Shown here: one piece after another, positions 48,837-57,155 of the stretch
How the letters are laid out: every line of letters begins with the position of its first letter
Position numbering within the stretch: the stretch's first letter is position 1
Origin: Granulicella sp. dw_53
GTDB lineage: Bacteria; Acidobacteriota; Terriglobia; Terriglobales; Acidobacteriaceae
Assembly: GCF_018449545.1 (NCBI RefSeq)
Contig: NZ_JAAVUR010000005.1
Span: 1-64,000, forward strand
Length of the DNA: 64,000 nucleotides
Reading direction: 5' to 3'
Program-made: the position numbers and the translations under genes
Notes under the pieces: model-generated
The model's input: only the letters and a program-made list of their open reading frames with translations
The model's database searches: none
Told to the model about the DNA's origin: nothing

Positions 48837-49460
48837 TTATCTGACGGGCTGGTCCGATTTTTTGCTGATTTTTATGGGGTTCCGGACTTCCATTTCGAGA
48901 TAAGCGTCCAGGAATTCGAGGGTGTTGTGGAGGCCGCGGTCGGAGCGCTCGATGCGACTGATGAGCATTCCGCCTTCCAGACCTGCGATGAGGACGGAAG
49001 CGACTTTCAGGGGATCAATATTGGGGCGTATGGTTCCCGCAATGATGCCTTCGTTGAGGATGTTTTCCAGAAGCGACTTCCAGTTACGAAGAGCCTTCCG
49101 GACTTTTTCACGGAGGATCGGGTTTCCATCGTCGGAGTCTACGGCGGTGTTTAGCAGAGGGCAGCCACCGGGGAGACGAGGGCGGGAGACGAAGTTGGCA
49201 ATGTATTGTTTGAGGCGGTCGACGTGGTTTGGGATCTCGTCGAGCTTTTGGCGGCGATGGGTCGAGGTAAGAGTCCATGCGAAGTCGAAGGCTTCAGCAG
49301 CGAGTTCTTCCTTACTGCCGAAGTGCCGGTAGATGCCGCCTTTTTCGAGGCCGGTCGCAGACATGATGTCCTGGATGGAGCATCCTTCGTAGCCACGTTG
49401 ATTGAAGAGCGGAGCAGCTTGCGCGATGATGCGTTGCCGGGTTTCTTCGCCTTTACTCAT
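48837..49460 (-). CDS. TetR/AcrR-family transcriptional regulator
   Basis: The start is ATG 49460 (MSKGEETRQRIIAQAAPLFN); an in-frame GTG lies two codons earlier. The N-terminal helix-turn-helix is GCSIQDIMSATGLEKGGIYR with HFGSKEEL. The C-terminal ligand domain (about 80-205) is of the TetR_C_6/LmrA-like kind, by eye. It lies immediately upstream of the DHA2 exporter and probably represses it; it may also reach eutC through read-through (inference). The product is 207 residues. Confidence 0.9.
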   Translation of the reverse strand: MSKGEETRQRIIAQAAPLFNQRGYEGCSIQDIMSATGLEKGGIYRHFGSKEELAAEAFDFAWTLTSTHRRQKLDEIPNHVDRLKQYIANFVSRPRLPGGCPLLNTAVDSDDGNPILREKVRKALRNWKSLLENILNEGIIAGTIRPNIDPLKVASVLIAGLEGGMLISRIERSDRGLHNTLEFLDAYLEMEVRNPIKISKKSDQPVR

Positions 49461-49539
49461 GGGCACCTTAGGTGATTTTGCCGAGACAAGATGAAACCGT
49501 CCGGTCTCTATTTTAGCATCTCGGTAGAGTAGGTTTTGA

Positions 49540-50916
49540 TTAGAGTTTTGAGATCAGGTTCGGGAGGGAGAGGCGTTTGGGGTGCGAGGAGGTCAGCCAC
49601 GTTTCGAACTCGGGGGCGGGACGAAGGTGGAGGAGGGTGCGGAGGTAGAGGGCGTCGTGGAATGAGGTGGACTGGTAGTTGAGCATGATGTCGTCGGCTC
49701 CGGGGACGCCCATGATGTAGTTGACGCCTGCGGTCCCGAGCATGGTGAGGAGAGCGTCCATGTCGTCGTTGTCGGCTTCGGCGTGATTGGTGTAGCAGAT
49801 GTCGCAGCCCATGGGCAGGCCGAGGAGCTTGCCGCAGAGATGATCTTCGAGTCCGGCGCGGAGGATCTGCTTGCCGTCGTAGAGGTACTCGGGACCGATG
49901 AAGCCGACGACGGTGTTGACGAGCATAGGAGAGAAGTGGCGAGCAACAGCGTAGGCGCGGGCTTCGAGAGTTTGCTGGTCGACTCCGTGGTGGGCGTTGG
50001 CACTGAGGGAACTGCCCTGACCGGTCTCGAAGTACATGATGTTTTCGCCGCCTGTTTCGTCCGAGATGCCGCCGCGTTTGAGGCTGCGGGCCATCTGATG
50101 AGCCTCGTCGATGAGAGAGAGGCTGACGCCGAAGCTGGTGTTGGTAGCTTCGGTGCCGCCGATGGATTGGAAGAGGAGGTCGAGGGGAGCGCCCTGCTGC
50201 ATGGCTTGCATCTGGGTGGTGATGTGCGCGAGGACGCAGGATTGGGTGGGGATGGCGAAGCGGCAGCGAGCTTGATCGATGAGGCGCAGCAGCGTGGTGA
50301 CGGTGGCGGGGGAGTCGGAGACGGGGTTGATGCCGATGACGGCGTCGCCGGAGCCGAGGAGGAGGCCGTCGAGGATGGAGGCGGCGATGCCTGCGGGGTC
50401 GTCGGTGGGGTGATTGGGCTGGAGGCGCGTGGAGAGACGTCCGGGGAGGCCGACGGTAGTGCGAAAGCGGGTGACGACGGAGATCTTGCGAGCGACGAGG
50501 ACGAGGTCCTGCAGGCGCATGAGCTTGGAGACGGCGGCTGCCATCTCTGGCGTGAGACCGAGGGCCAGGGCGGCGAGGCGCTCGGTGGTGGCCTGGTCGG
50601 AGAGGAGCCAGTCGCGGAGTTCGCCTACGGTGAAGGAGGCGATGGGGGCGAAGGCTTCTACGGAGAGGGTGCTTTGGCTGGTATCCAGGATGAGGCGAGT
50701 GACTTCGTCGGACTCGTAGGGGACGATGGGCTCATGGAGGAAGGCGGTGAGGGGAAGGTCGGCGAGGGCGATCTGGGCGGCGATGCGGTGTTGGGCGCTG
50801 GAGGCGGCGATGCCGGCGAGGATGTCTCCGGAGCGTGCGGGGGTGGCCTTGGCGAGGAGGTCGGCAAGGGTAGCGAAGGTGTAACGGACGCTGCCGATGG
50901 TGTGGGCGTAGGGCAT
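49540..50916 (-). CDS. eutB: ethanolamine ammonia-lyase large subunit
   Basis: EutB holds the substrate and adenosylcobalamin sites. The 458-residue protein has normal length. Conserved parts are RLQPNHPTDDPAGIAASILD, GLLLGSGDAVIGINPVSDSP, FQSIGGTEATNTSFGVSLSL, MYFETGQGSSLSANAHHGVD and CDICYTNHAEADNDDMD, and GVPGADDIMLNYQSTSFHDA. No reactivase (EutA), aldehyde dehydrogenase or microcompartment shell gene is nearby, so this looks like a stand-alone nitrogen-scavenging lyase (inference). The start is ATG 50916. Confidence 0.96.
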   Translation of the reverse strand: MPYAHTIGSVRYTFATLADLLAKATPARSGDILAGIAASSAQHRIAAQIALADLPLTAFLHEPIVPYESDEVTRLILDTSQSTLSVEAFAPIASFTVGELRDWLLSDQATTERLAALALGLTPEMAAAVSKLMRLQDLVLVARKISVVTRFRTTVGLPGRLSTRLQPNHPTDDPAGIAASILDGLLLGSGDAVIGINPVSDSPATVTTLLRLIDQARCRFAIPTQSCVLAHITTQMQAMQQGAPLDLLFQSIGGTEATNTSFGVSLSLIDEAHQMARSLKRGGISDETGGENIMYFETGQGSSLSANAHHGVDQQTLEARAYAVARHFSPMLVNTVVGFIGPEYLYDGKQILRAGLEDHLCGKLLGLPMGCDICYTNHAEADNDDMDALLTMLGTAGVNYIMGVPGADDIMLNYQSTSFHDALYLRTLLHLRPAPEFETWLTSSHPKRLSLPNLISKL

Positions 50917-50980
50917 CTGGCTCCTACGCTAGCAGATAGCGTGGGGGGCAACCGTCTTGGCAACCGGATATTAAAGATTT

Positions 50981-51667
50981 TTAGTGTGGGGTTGTTGTGG
51001 TGCTGCCTTGGGAGGTTGCCGGCGCAGGGGTGGGCTTTGGAGCTGCCTTCTTGCGTTTCTTTGGTGGAGCCGGAGGTGGTGGCGCAGGTGGCGTGGGCGG
51101 CGGCGGAGGGGGAATTGCACGGAGAGCGGCCTGAAGGTCAGCGACCTGTTTATCTTGAGCTAGAGCGGCAGATTGCAGGCGGTCGCCAAGAGCGCGGCGA
51201 GCTTCGTCGAGACTGGCTGTGGCTTGATCGAGTGCGGCGCTCTGCGGACCGGGAGAGGCTAATTTTGCCACTTGCGTGACGCGCAGAAGGACGTCGTAAA
51301 GCGCTTCGATGTTGCGAAAGGCAGGCAAGATTCGGGAGACGGAGTTGGGTGCCGCGTCTGCGGTGGAGAGTAACGAAGGGAGGGTGGTGTCCAGATCGCG
51401 GTGGATGGAGCTGAGGTTGGCGTCCGTCTCCTCGCGTATGACGTTGGAGGCCTTCCACTTTTCGAGCCGTAGGGTTCCGAGTGTCTGTTGAAGATTATCT
51501 AAGGCAGGTTGAAGGATCGAGGAGGCGGTTAGCGCTGGCTGTTGGGGTGGCGCCGAGGTAGGTGCGGCCGCAGCGTTGGTGGGAGTCTGGGCCTTCGAGA
51601 TGGTCGTGATCTCGAAGGATGCGAGGAGAAGGGCTGATGTAAGGAATCGTGTGACGATTACAGTCAT
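50981..51667 (-). CDS. secreted hypothetical protein with proline/lysine-rich tail
   Basis: No family is recognised. From ATG 51667 the 228-residue product starts MTVIVTRFLTSALLLASFEI, a signal peptide with likely cleavage after SKAQ. Then come an Ala/Pro/Thr-rich linker, a helical middle (about 50-180) with many Asp/Leu/Ala heptads, and a tail of poly-proline followed by KKRKKAAPKPTPAPA. The tail resembles wall- or envelope-spanning segments. It lies 64 bases upstream of eutB on the same strand, but a link is not evident. Confidence 0.7.
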   Translation of the reverse strand: MTVIVTRFLTSALLLASFEITTISKAQTPTNAAAAPTSAPPQQPALTASSILQPALDNLQQTLGTLRLEKWKASNVIREETDANLSSIHRDLDTTLPSLLSTADAAPNSVSRILPAFRNIEALYDVLLRVTQVAKLASPGPQSAALDQATASLDEARRALGDRLQSAALAQDKQVADLQAALRAIPPPPPPTPPAPPPPAPPKKRKKAAPKPTPAPATSQGSTTTTPH

Positions 51668-51820
51668 CGGAATATCTTGCGACCTGCCGACCTGCAAACG
51701 CAACCTCGACTGTCGTCAATCGCAACAGCGACGAGGCTTCAGGCAGGATCTTCTTTGAGTTAGTTAGTGCAAACTACTGCATCTAAGTGAGTTACTTATT
51801 CGTAAAATTAGACTTGAAGT

Positions 51821-51894
51821 TGGCGGCGCGGACCGGACTCGAACCGGCGCATCAGGGCCGATCGACCCTTCCCTTACCCCTTGGGTACCGCGCC
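51821..51894 (-). tRNA. tRNA-like gene with encoded CCA and aberrant anticodon loop
   Basis: On the minus strand 74 bases fold as a cloverleaf: acceptor GGCGCGG with CCGCGCC, D arm CCC-AAGGGGTAA-GGG, T arm GCCGG-TTCGAGT-CCGGT, discriminator G and encoded CCA. The anticodon arm is odd: AGGGT pairs with GCCCT around a loop of only six bases, CGATCG, with no U33; opening the last pair gives eight bases. The D-loop AAGGGGTAA and GCCA end resemble tRNA-Gln, but no identity can be assigned. Its 5' 21 bases encode the last codons of lgt. It may be a decayed or specialised tRNA. Confidence 0.6.
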
Positions 51895-52716
51895 TTGTTT
51901 GTACGTATGAATTGTCCATGCGATGCCAATTGCAATGACGGGTATCGTCAAGAGTTGGCCCTTGCTCATCCATGTCCAGTACACTGGTTGCCCAAGATCT
52001 GGCTGACGCCAGAACTCATCTATGAAGCGGCCCACTCCGTAGGCGATGCATACGACGGCGGTGGTCAGCCCGGGCTTGCTAGTTCTGGCATAGGTCCATT
52101 GAGCGATGAGGAATACGAGTAAGCCTTCCATAACGGCTGCATACAGTTGACTCGGATGTCGAGGGGCATCGATTCCGTTGACGAGTGGCGCATCAGGAAA
52201 GATTACGGCCCAGGGAACAGATGCGGGCCTGCCCCATAGCTCTCCATTGATAAAGTTTGCGATGCGCCCAAACGCAATCCCAAGTGGACCTACTACTGCC
52301 GCCGCATCGAGGAAGAGCCGAGGATCTAGATTCTGCTGATAGGCGTAGATGCAGATGGCAAGAACAAGGCCAAGGATGCCGCCGTGACTGGCCATTCCGC
52401 CATGCCAGATGGCGACTATCTCCATTGGATGAAGGAATACTTCGTGGGCGTTATAGAAGAAGCAGTAGCCAAGTCTTCCACCTATCATGACTCCTATTGC
52501 GCAATAGGTAATGAATGTCGGAACCTGATCGTCGGAGATTGGTAGACGACCTTGCCTTGCCCATCGTGAAAAGATCCAGGCTGCAACGATGAATGCTAGA
52601 AGGTAGGCAAATCCGTACCATCGGATACCGAGACCTCCAGAGAAGTGAACTATCCAGGGATCGAGATCGTCGACCCAGTATTGCCGGTGCGTAATGTCGT
52701 CAACTAATACGTGCAT
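51874..52716 (-). CDS. lgt: prolipoprotein diacylglyceryl transferase
   Basis: Lgt transfers diacylglycerol from phosphatidylglycerol to the cysteine of lipoprotein precursors in the inner membrane. The 280-residue protein has the Lgt signature GRIANFINGELWGRPASVPW with the essential Arg, HPSQLYAAVMEG and seven membrane segments; a first-segment motif GIRWYGFAYLLAF is present. The last seven codons (QGAVPKG and stop) fall in the 5' part of the tRNA-like gene, so the natural C terminus was probably created by that sequence. Confidence 0.95.
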   Translation of the reverse strand: MHVLVDDITHRQYWVDDLDPWIVHFSGGLGIRWYGFAYLLAFIVAAWIFSRWARQGRLPISDDQVPTFITYCAIGVMIGGRLGYCFFYNAHEVFLHPMEIVAIWHGGMASHGGILGLVLAICIYAYQQNLDPRLFLDAAAVVGPLGIAFGRIANFINGELWGRPASVPWAVIFPDAPLVNGIDAPRHPSQLYAAVMEGLLVFLIAQWTYARTSKPGLTTAVVCIAYGVGRFIDEFWRQPDLGQPVYWTWMSKGQLLTIPVIAIGIAWTIHTYKQGAVPKG

Positions 52717-52761
52717 GTGAGAACTCCAGGAAGAGGTACAAGTCGTATGAAAGCAACAGCC

Positions 52762-53481
52762 CTAAAGCATCTTGGGTTTACCCGGCAACATGGACGTGGC
52801 TGTCTTTGTCTCGACTTGCCCGCGCGAACCCCAGATTCGAAGTGCTACCAAGCCGGCAAAGACGGTGCAGCCCATCGGTAAGGCGATACGATCCATGTCC
52901 ATTTGCAATAGTTCCGCACCACCCAATCCGAAGGAGAAGATGACCACGAAGATTCCCAAAGCTTGCGACGCACGCAAAGCCCGTTTTTCTCCGGAGATGG
53001 AATTGCTTTGCGTTCGAGAGGCCAGGTATCCATCGGCTCCATCGACGAGCATCATGCCGCTGGAGAACATGATGCCGAGTATCCAGGGATTCAGATCGGC
53101 GGCGAGGACAAGGGCAGAGAGCTGGCTTGCTGTCTCAAAGCCGGCTCCGAACATGATCCCGACGATGAGGGGACTTGTGAACCGAAGTCGAGAGATGCCA
53201 AAGTGGCGATGGGTGGCTGGGTATTTCAAGCGCCAAAGGTTAAGCATACCCAATGAGATCAGCAGCCACGGAGCGTAGGGCTCCACCTTCCGGGCGAGGA
53301 GACCACCTATGCCGACAGCCAGCAAAGTGACTAGTGCGCCGTGTCCTATGGCGAACAGGATGCCGTTCCAACGTGAGGGCCTGATACGGGAGAGCCCGTC
53401 GATTGCTGCGAGGTGATCTGGATCGACACCATGACGCAGACCCAGGGCCACTGCAAAAGTAAGAAGGGCGGAGTGAGTCAT
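52762..53481 (-). CDS. NiCoT-family nickel/cobalt transporter
   Basis: The 239-residue membrane protein has the metal-binding signature of the NiCoT family in the second segment, LRHGVDPDHLAAIDG (H-x4-D-H), and a second conserved run, GIMFGAGFETASQL, plus MLVDGADGYL. About seven to eight hydrophobic segments are seen; the usual length is 300-350, so this is a compact member. Start ATG 53481 has GGAG six bases before it. It lies 48 bases downstream of the Cys-rich ferredoxin-like gene on the same strand, facing away from the CobW gene. Confidence 0.85.
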   Translation of the reverse strand: MTHSALLTFAVALGLRHGVDPDHLAAIDGLSRIRPSRWNGILFAIGHGALVTLLAVGIGGLLARKVEPYAPWLLISLGMLNLWRLKYPATHRHFGISRLRFTSPLIVGIMFGAGFETASQLSALVLAADLNPWILGIMFSSGMMLVDGADGYLASRTQSNSISGEKRALRASQALGIFVVIFSFGLGGAELLQMDMDRIALPMGCTVFAGLVALRIWGSRGQVETKTATSMLPGKPKML

Positions 53482-53529
53482 TGGAGGCTCCCCGCAATCT
53501 GATAGAGCCAACGATCGTTCGTTACATGG

Positions 53530-53943
53530 CTACCGTGCATCGCAGGTTGCTCCGTCTCGATAAGCAGCCAGCCGATGTGAATCGAACTCCTTTGGGAGAG
53601 AAAGTAACTCGTCTGCAAGTTTGGATTGCTCCGCCCAGTCAGCAAGCATCGCGTACTGTTTTTGTTGCGAGATGTTAGCGAGCCATTGGGTTCCTTCAGC
53701 GCTGGTAATCAGGATTACGTTCGGCACATCGCAAGGACCGAGGCATCCGCTGATTGTCAGATGAACCCGTTTTAGGAGTCCACGATACTTCCACTCCTGC
53801 TTAAGCCATTCGACCGGAACCTCAGGATGCCCTTTATGAGTCTGTCCGCAACAGCAACCGTTACAGATGTTGATCTGGCCCAATAATGGGCGTTTGGTTG
53901 AGACGGGTGCGAGGGGTTGAGGGAACATGACTAGACTTGACAT
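53530..53943 (-). CDS. Cys-rich thioredoxin-like [2Fe-2S] ferredoxin-type protein
   Basis: The 137-residue protein has Cys at 27, 30, 31 and 32 (ICNGCCCG) and a second pair in SGCLGPC, the spacing seen in the thioredoxin-like [2Fe-2S] ferredoxins, often encoded near metal or cobalamin genes. The middle TISGCLGPCDVPNVILIT is the clearest match. The start is ATG 53943; a second ATG lies at 53928. Upstream lies the palindrome, almost touching the start codon, so the transcript may be nearly leaderless. Role unknown; it may handle electrons or bind a metal for the locus (inference). Confidence 0.75.
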   Translation of the reverse strand: MSSLVMFPQPLAPVSTKRPLLGQINICNGCCCGQTHKGHPEVPVEWLKQEWKYRGLLKRVHLTISGCLGPCDVPNVILITSAEGTQWLANISQQKQYAMLADWAEQSKLADELLSLPKEFDSHRLAAYRDGATCDAR

Positions 53944-53963
53944 ATTGATAACGATACATCAAT
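53944..53963. promoter_or_regulatory. palindrome in the divergent metal-locus promoter (Fur/Zur-like operator candidate)
   Basis: ATTGAT (53944-53949) and ATCAAT (53958-53963) are exact reverse complements separated by eight bases, the size of a Fur-superfamily operator (about 19-20 bases, AT-rich). It fills the 42-base gap between the divergent ferredoxin-like gene and the small gene that precedes cobW. Zinc-regulator (Zur) control of COG0523 genes is known elsewhere; binding here is inference. Confidence 0.4.
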
Positions 53964-53985
53964 CTCATTAAAGAGGAAGTGTCTG

Positions 53986-54288
53986 ATGGATTTATTTACT
54001 CCTCGCGATGCCCGGTACTCCAAGCGTGTAAGCGAGATTAAAACGCAGGTCCAGAACCAGCTTGGGCTGACAGAAGACGCGACTGTCATGGTCACTGAGC
54101 TGGCTTGCCTAGAGGATGGATGTCCGCCGATCGAAACCGTCATTGCCGTCTTTCAGACCGCCACGCCGCGGCTCCAGTTCAAGTTGCACCGCTCTATAGA
54201 TCAAATTACAGAGCGGGGCGTACAGGAGATATGCAAGAGGAAAATCAACCAAGTATCGGAGATGGATCATGGAAGTTGCCGTAGCTAA
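53986..54288 (+). CDS. conserved hypothetical protein upstream of CobW-type GTPase
   Basis: The 100-residue protein has a conserved-looking centre, [20 protein letters not shown], with two cysteines five apart (C-x4-C), and an amphipathic N-terminal helix. I recall similar short proteins beside COG0523 genes in other bacteria but cannot name a family. AGAGGAAG lies about 7 bases before ATG 53986. Its last 20 bases overlap the cobW start, so the two are co-translated. Confidence 0.7.
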   Translation: MDLFTPRDARYSKRVSEIKTQVQNQLGLTEDATVMVTELACLEDGCPPIETVIAVFQTATPRLQFKLHRSIDQITERGVQEICKRKINQVSEMDHGSCRS

Positions 54289-55627
54289 GAAAGACTCTCG
54301 CGTTCCTGTAACTGTACTTACAGGGTTTCTCGGTTCAGGGAAGACCACCTTATTGAATCGCATCCTTACGGAGGAGCATGGGAAGCGCATCGCCGTTATT
54401 GAAAATGAGTTCGGCGAGGTGGGCGTAGACCAGGAACTCGTGATCGGGGCCGAAGAAGAGATCTTCGAGATGAACAACGGCTGCATCTGTTGCACAGTGC
54501 GGGGAGATTTGATTCGCATTCTAGGTAACTTGATGAAGCGCCGCGATAAATTCGATTACATCCTGGTCGAAACTACCGGCATGGCGGATCCTGGCCCCGT
54601 TGCGCAAACATTCTTCGTCGATGACGAGATGCAGACTAAGCTTCGGCTCGACGGTATTGTGACGCTTGTGGACGCGAAGCATGTCTGGCAGCATATCGAC
54701 GATTCTGACGAAGTGAAGGAGCAGATCGCCTTCGCGGACGTGATTCTCCTTAACAAGATCGATCTCGTTACGCCGGACGATTTGAATCGATTGGAGGCTC
54801 GCATTCATTCTATGAACGCTGCCGCGAAGATCTATCGCACACAAAATGCAGAGACGGAGATCGATGCCGTCCTTAACGTGGGAGGCTTCAATCTCGACCG
54901 TGCACTTGAGGTCGATCCGAAGTTTATGGAGCCTGAGTATCCGTTTGAGTGGGCCGGTATTTATTCGCTCTCGGCTGGCTCCTATCGACTTAGCCTTGAG
55001 ATTGGTCCCGACCCGACGATGTCTTTCGCTTGTCTTCCGGTTGGAGCCTCTACCCGAGAGGCACTAGCATCCGTCGAGATGGATGCGGTACTCCTCTTCT
55101 CGGAGAAAGAGAAATCGATAACTTCGGGGAGCAAGATTGTGTCCGGTGGAACCCACTACGAGCTGCTGTTGAGTGGAAAGGCCGCTGAATTCGAGATTGA
55201 AATTGTGATGGATGGACAGTATGCGTTCTTTACCGAGCATCGTCCGGAGGAGTTTCAGACCGCTCTCTATAGCCGGGATGTTCTTGTTGCACCAACGCTG
55301 CAACATGAATACAAGCCGGATCACGAACATGATGAAGCAGTTTCTTCCGTAGGAATTACGACTCCGGGTGACTTAGACAAGCGCAAGTTCAATCAATGGA
55401 TGAGCGGACTTCTCCAAACTCAGGGAACGGATATCTTTCGTATGAAGGGGGTTCTGAGCTTTCAAGGAGAGCAAGCCCGCTTTGTCTTTCAGGGGGTACA
55501 CATGCTCTTCGATGGACGCCCGGATCGTCCGTGGAAAGAGGCAGAACGACACAACCAGCTTATTTTTATTGGACGAAACCTGGATCGGCATGCACTCAAT
55601 GAGAGGTTCAAGGCATGCCTGGTGTAA
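54269..55627 (+). CDS. CobW/COG0523-family GTPase, probable metallochaperone
   Basis: A G3E-family GTPase that delivers or traffics a metal ion. The P-loop GFLGSGKTT is at 19-27, the metal-binding CxCC motif (NNGCICCTV) at 72-75, the Walker B region [13 protein letters not shown] and NKID for guanine. A C-terminal CobW_C domain (about 375-450) follows a His/Asp-rich stretch ([10 protein letters not shown], near 350-360). At 452 residues it is longer than most (320-400) because of an insert of about 60-70 residues before it. It overlaps both neighbours (20 bases and 13 bases), a tight three-gene unit. The metal (Zn, Co or Ni) cannot be told. Confidence 0.9.
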   Translation: MEVAVAKKDSRVPVTVLTGFLGSGKTTLLNRILTEEHGKRIAVIENEFGEVGVDQELVIGAEEEIFEMNNGCICCTVRGDLIRILGNLMKRRDKFDYILVETTGMADPGPVAQTFFVDDEMQTKLRLDGIVTLVDAKHVWQHIDDSDEVKEQIAFADVILLNKIDLVTPDDLNRLEARIHSMNAAAKIYRTQNAETEIDAVLNVGGFNLDRALEVDPKFMEPEYPFEWAGIYSLSAGSYRLSLEIGPDPTMSFACLPVGASTREALASVEMDAVLLFSEKEKSITSGSKIVSGGTHYELLLSGKAAEFEIEIVMDGQYAFFTEHRPEEFQTALYSRDVLVAPTLQHEYKPDHEHDEAVSSVGITTPGDLDKRKFNQWMSGLLQTQGTDIFRMKGVLSFQGEQARFVFQGVHMLFDGRPDRPWKEAERHNQLIFIGRNLDRHALNERFKACLV

Positions 55628-56658
55628 TCAACAAGCATTCCCCAGAACATACTGAGTCGCTCTCTCCCTTCTGGCATACGTCACTGGATGAATCCGCAAT
55701 CTCAACGGCGTGGTCTTCGGATGGAGCGTTACTTGCCGCAGCGTCTGCGAGTGGTTCTATCTATGTCGTTGACGTCCCGAACCAGTGGCGAGTTCAAAAG
55801 TGGCTGGGGCATCAGTTTGGTGCTACGGCAGTAGTCTGGCATCCGCAGGATGCGTTGCTCGCCAGTGCCGGTCAAGATGGCAAAGTGCGATTCTGGAGAG
55901 CGAACGAGCATCGTTCGGTGAAGGTCCTAGATTGCGGGGATGAATGGGTGGAGCATGTTGCCTGGTCTTCTTCCGGTCGTTACCTTGCTACTGCGGCTGG
56001 ACGCAAGCTGAAGTTGTGGAATAAGGATGGCGAGTTAGTTCGAACTTATCCAGACCATCCTCATACGATCGCCGCAATCGCATGGAAGACTGACTCTGAC
56101 GAACTTGTGTCTGCCTGTTACGGGCTACTGCAGTTCTGGCGACAGGAGGCGGAAAGACCTCACCAGACATTTTCGTGGAAAGGGTCGATGCTATCGCTTG
56201 CCTGGAGTCCTGATGGCAGATATCTCTGCCATGGCAATCAGGATGCTACGGTCCATTTCTGGATTGTTCGATTTGGCAAAGAACTCCAGATGTGGGGTTA
56301 TCCGACTAAGGTGAGAGAGTTAGCCTGGGATCGCCGTTCCCGCTATCTTGCGACGGGCGGAGGTTCTTCCATTACAGTGTGGGATTGCTCAGGGAAAGGG
56401 CCGGCACATACAAAGCCGACTGTGCTCCATCATCATAGGGTTCCTGTTACCAGGTTGGCCTATCAACGGTCGGGTTCGACTTTGGCGTCCGGGTGTGGGC
56501 AAGGGATGCTGGCTCTCTGGAAGCCAAGCAAGCGGGAGAGTCCTGATGCTATCGGCTTTTTAAAGGGTTCCATCACAGACATGGCGTGGTCTCCAGGCGA
56601 CAGCTTTCTAGCTGTGACTGCGGAGGACGGGAGTCTGGCTGTTTACTCCTGCCCTTGA
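55615..56658 (+). CDS. WD40-repeat protein, eight blades
   Basis: The 347-residue protein consists of about eight WD-like repeats and has no signal peptide or other domain. Examples are [76 protein letters not shown] and [20 protein letters not shown]. It forms a beta-propeller, probably a scaffold. Its ATG overlaps the end of cobW by 13 bases, so it is co-expressed with the GTPase and may bind it or its client (inference). Confidence 0.9.
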   Translation: MPGVINKHSPEHTESLSPFWHTSLDESAISTAWSSDGALLAAASASGSIYVVDVPNQWRVQKWLGHQFGATAVVWHPQDALLASAGQDGKVRFWRANEHRSVKVLDCGDEWVEHVAWSSSGRYLATAAGRKLKLWNKDGELVRTYPDHPHTIAAIAWKTDSDELVSACYGLLQFWRQEAERPHQTFSWKGSMLSLAWSPDGRYLCHGNQDATVHFWIVRFGKELQMWGYPTKVRELAWDRRSRYLATGGGSSITVWDCSGKGPAHTKPTVLHHHRVPVTRLAYQRSGSTLASGCGQGMLALWKPSKRESPDAIGFLKGSITDMAWSPGDSFLAVTAEDGSLAVYSCP

Positions 56659-56795
56659 TGGATCTTTCGTTCAGGCTGAAGCTTTTTCGACGAGGATAGA
56701 AGCCCGTCGAATAAGTGCATGTTAGCGTTTCATTTGAATATATTGTCTTCACAACCTGCTACCAATTTGATCTAAGTCGCGCTATAGTTTGAGGT

Positions 56796-57113
56796 ATGTA
56801 CGCAAAAATGACAACCCTGCCCGGAAGAATATCGTGGAGATTGCTCCTCGGTCTTTTGTGCATTGGATTGGTCATTCTTGGAGGCACGTTATCCGTCTCA
56901 CACTCCCATACACAGGGTGATGAGACACATGCCGATTGCGCGCTCTGCGTGACGGCTCATGTGGTGGTTCAACCAGTAACTGCTTATGTCGTGGTTGATA
57001 TCGCCCAGGTTTTTACACCTATAGAAGTCCCGCCCTCTTCGGCCCCTTCTCAGAACATCTTTCGGTTTGCGCTCTTCACTCGCCCCCCACCTGTAAACGC
57101 CCTTCTCTCGTAG
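56796..57113 (+). CDS. small secreted or membrane-anchored His/Cys-rich protein
   Basis: The 105-residue product has an N-terminal hydrophobic segment (about residues 13-33, WRLLLGLLCIGLVILGG) and then a metal-binding-like run, SHSHTQGDETHADCALC, with four His and two Cys, resembling DUF2946-type proteins that precede TonB receptors in metal loci (by eye). A second hydrophobic stretch follows. It lies 42 bases upstream of a TonB receptor on the same strand, so they are probably co-transcribed. Function not known. Confidence 0.6.
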   Translation: MYAKMTTLPGRISWRLLLGLLCIGLVILGGTLSVSHSHTQGDETHADCALCVTAHVVVQPVTAYVVVDIAQVFTPIEVPPSSAPSQNIFRFALFTRPPPVNALLS

Positions 57114-57155
57114 AACGCGTTTTTAAAAATCAGGTTTAGCTCTGGGAGGTAGTGT

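Noticed and set aside
49540..50916. Ethanolamine microcompartment locus
   Set aside because: No shell proteins, aldehyde dehydrogenase, EutA or EutH genes are visible in the window.
49783..51279. 498-codon open frame on the plus strand
   Set aside because: It is antisense to eutB and the next gene, Gly/Glu-rich without known motif.
51821..51894. Normal tRNA reading with a 7-base anticodon loop
   Set aside because: Keeping seven loop bases breaks two of the five anticodon-stem pairs (A-G and U-C), so the odd 6- or 8-base loop fits better.
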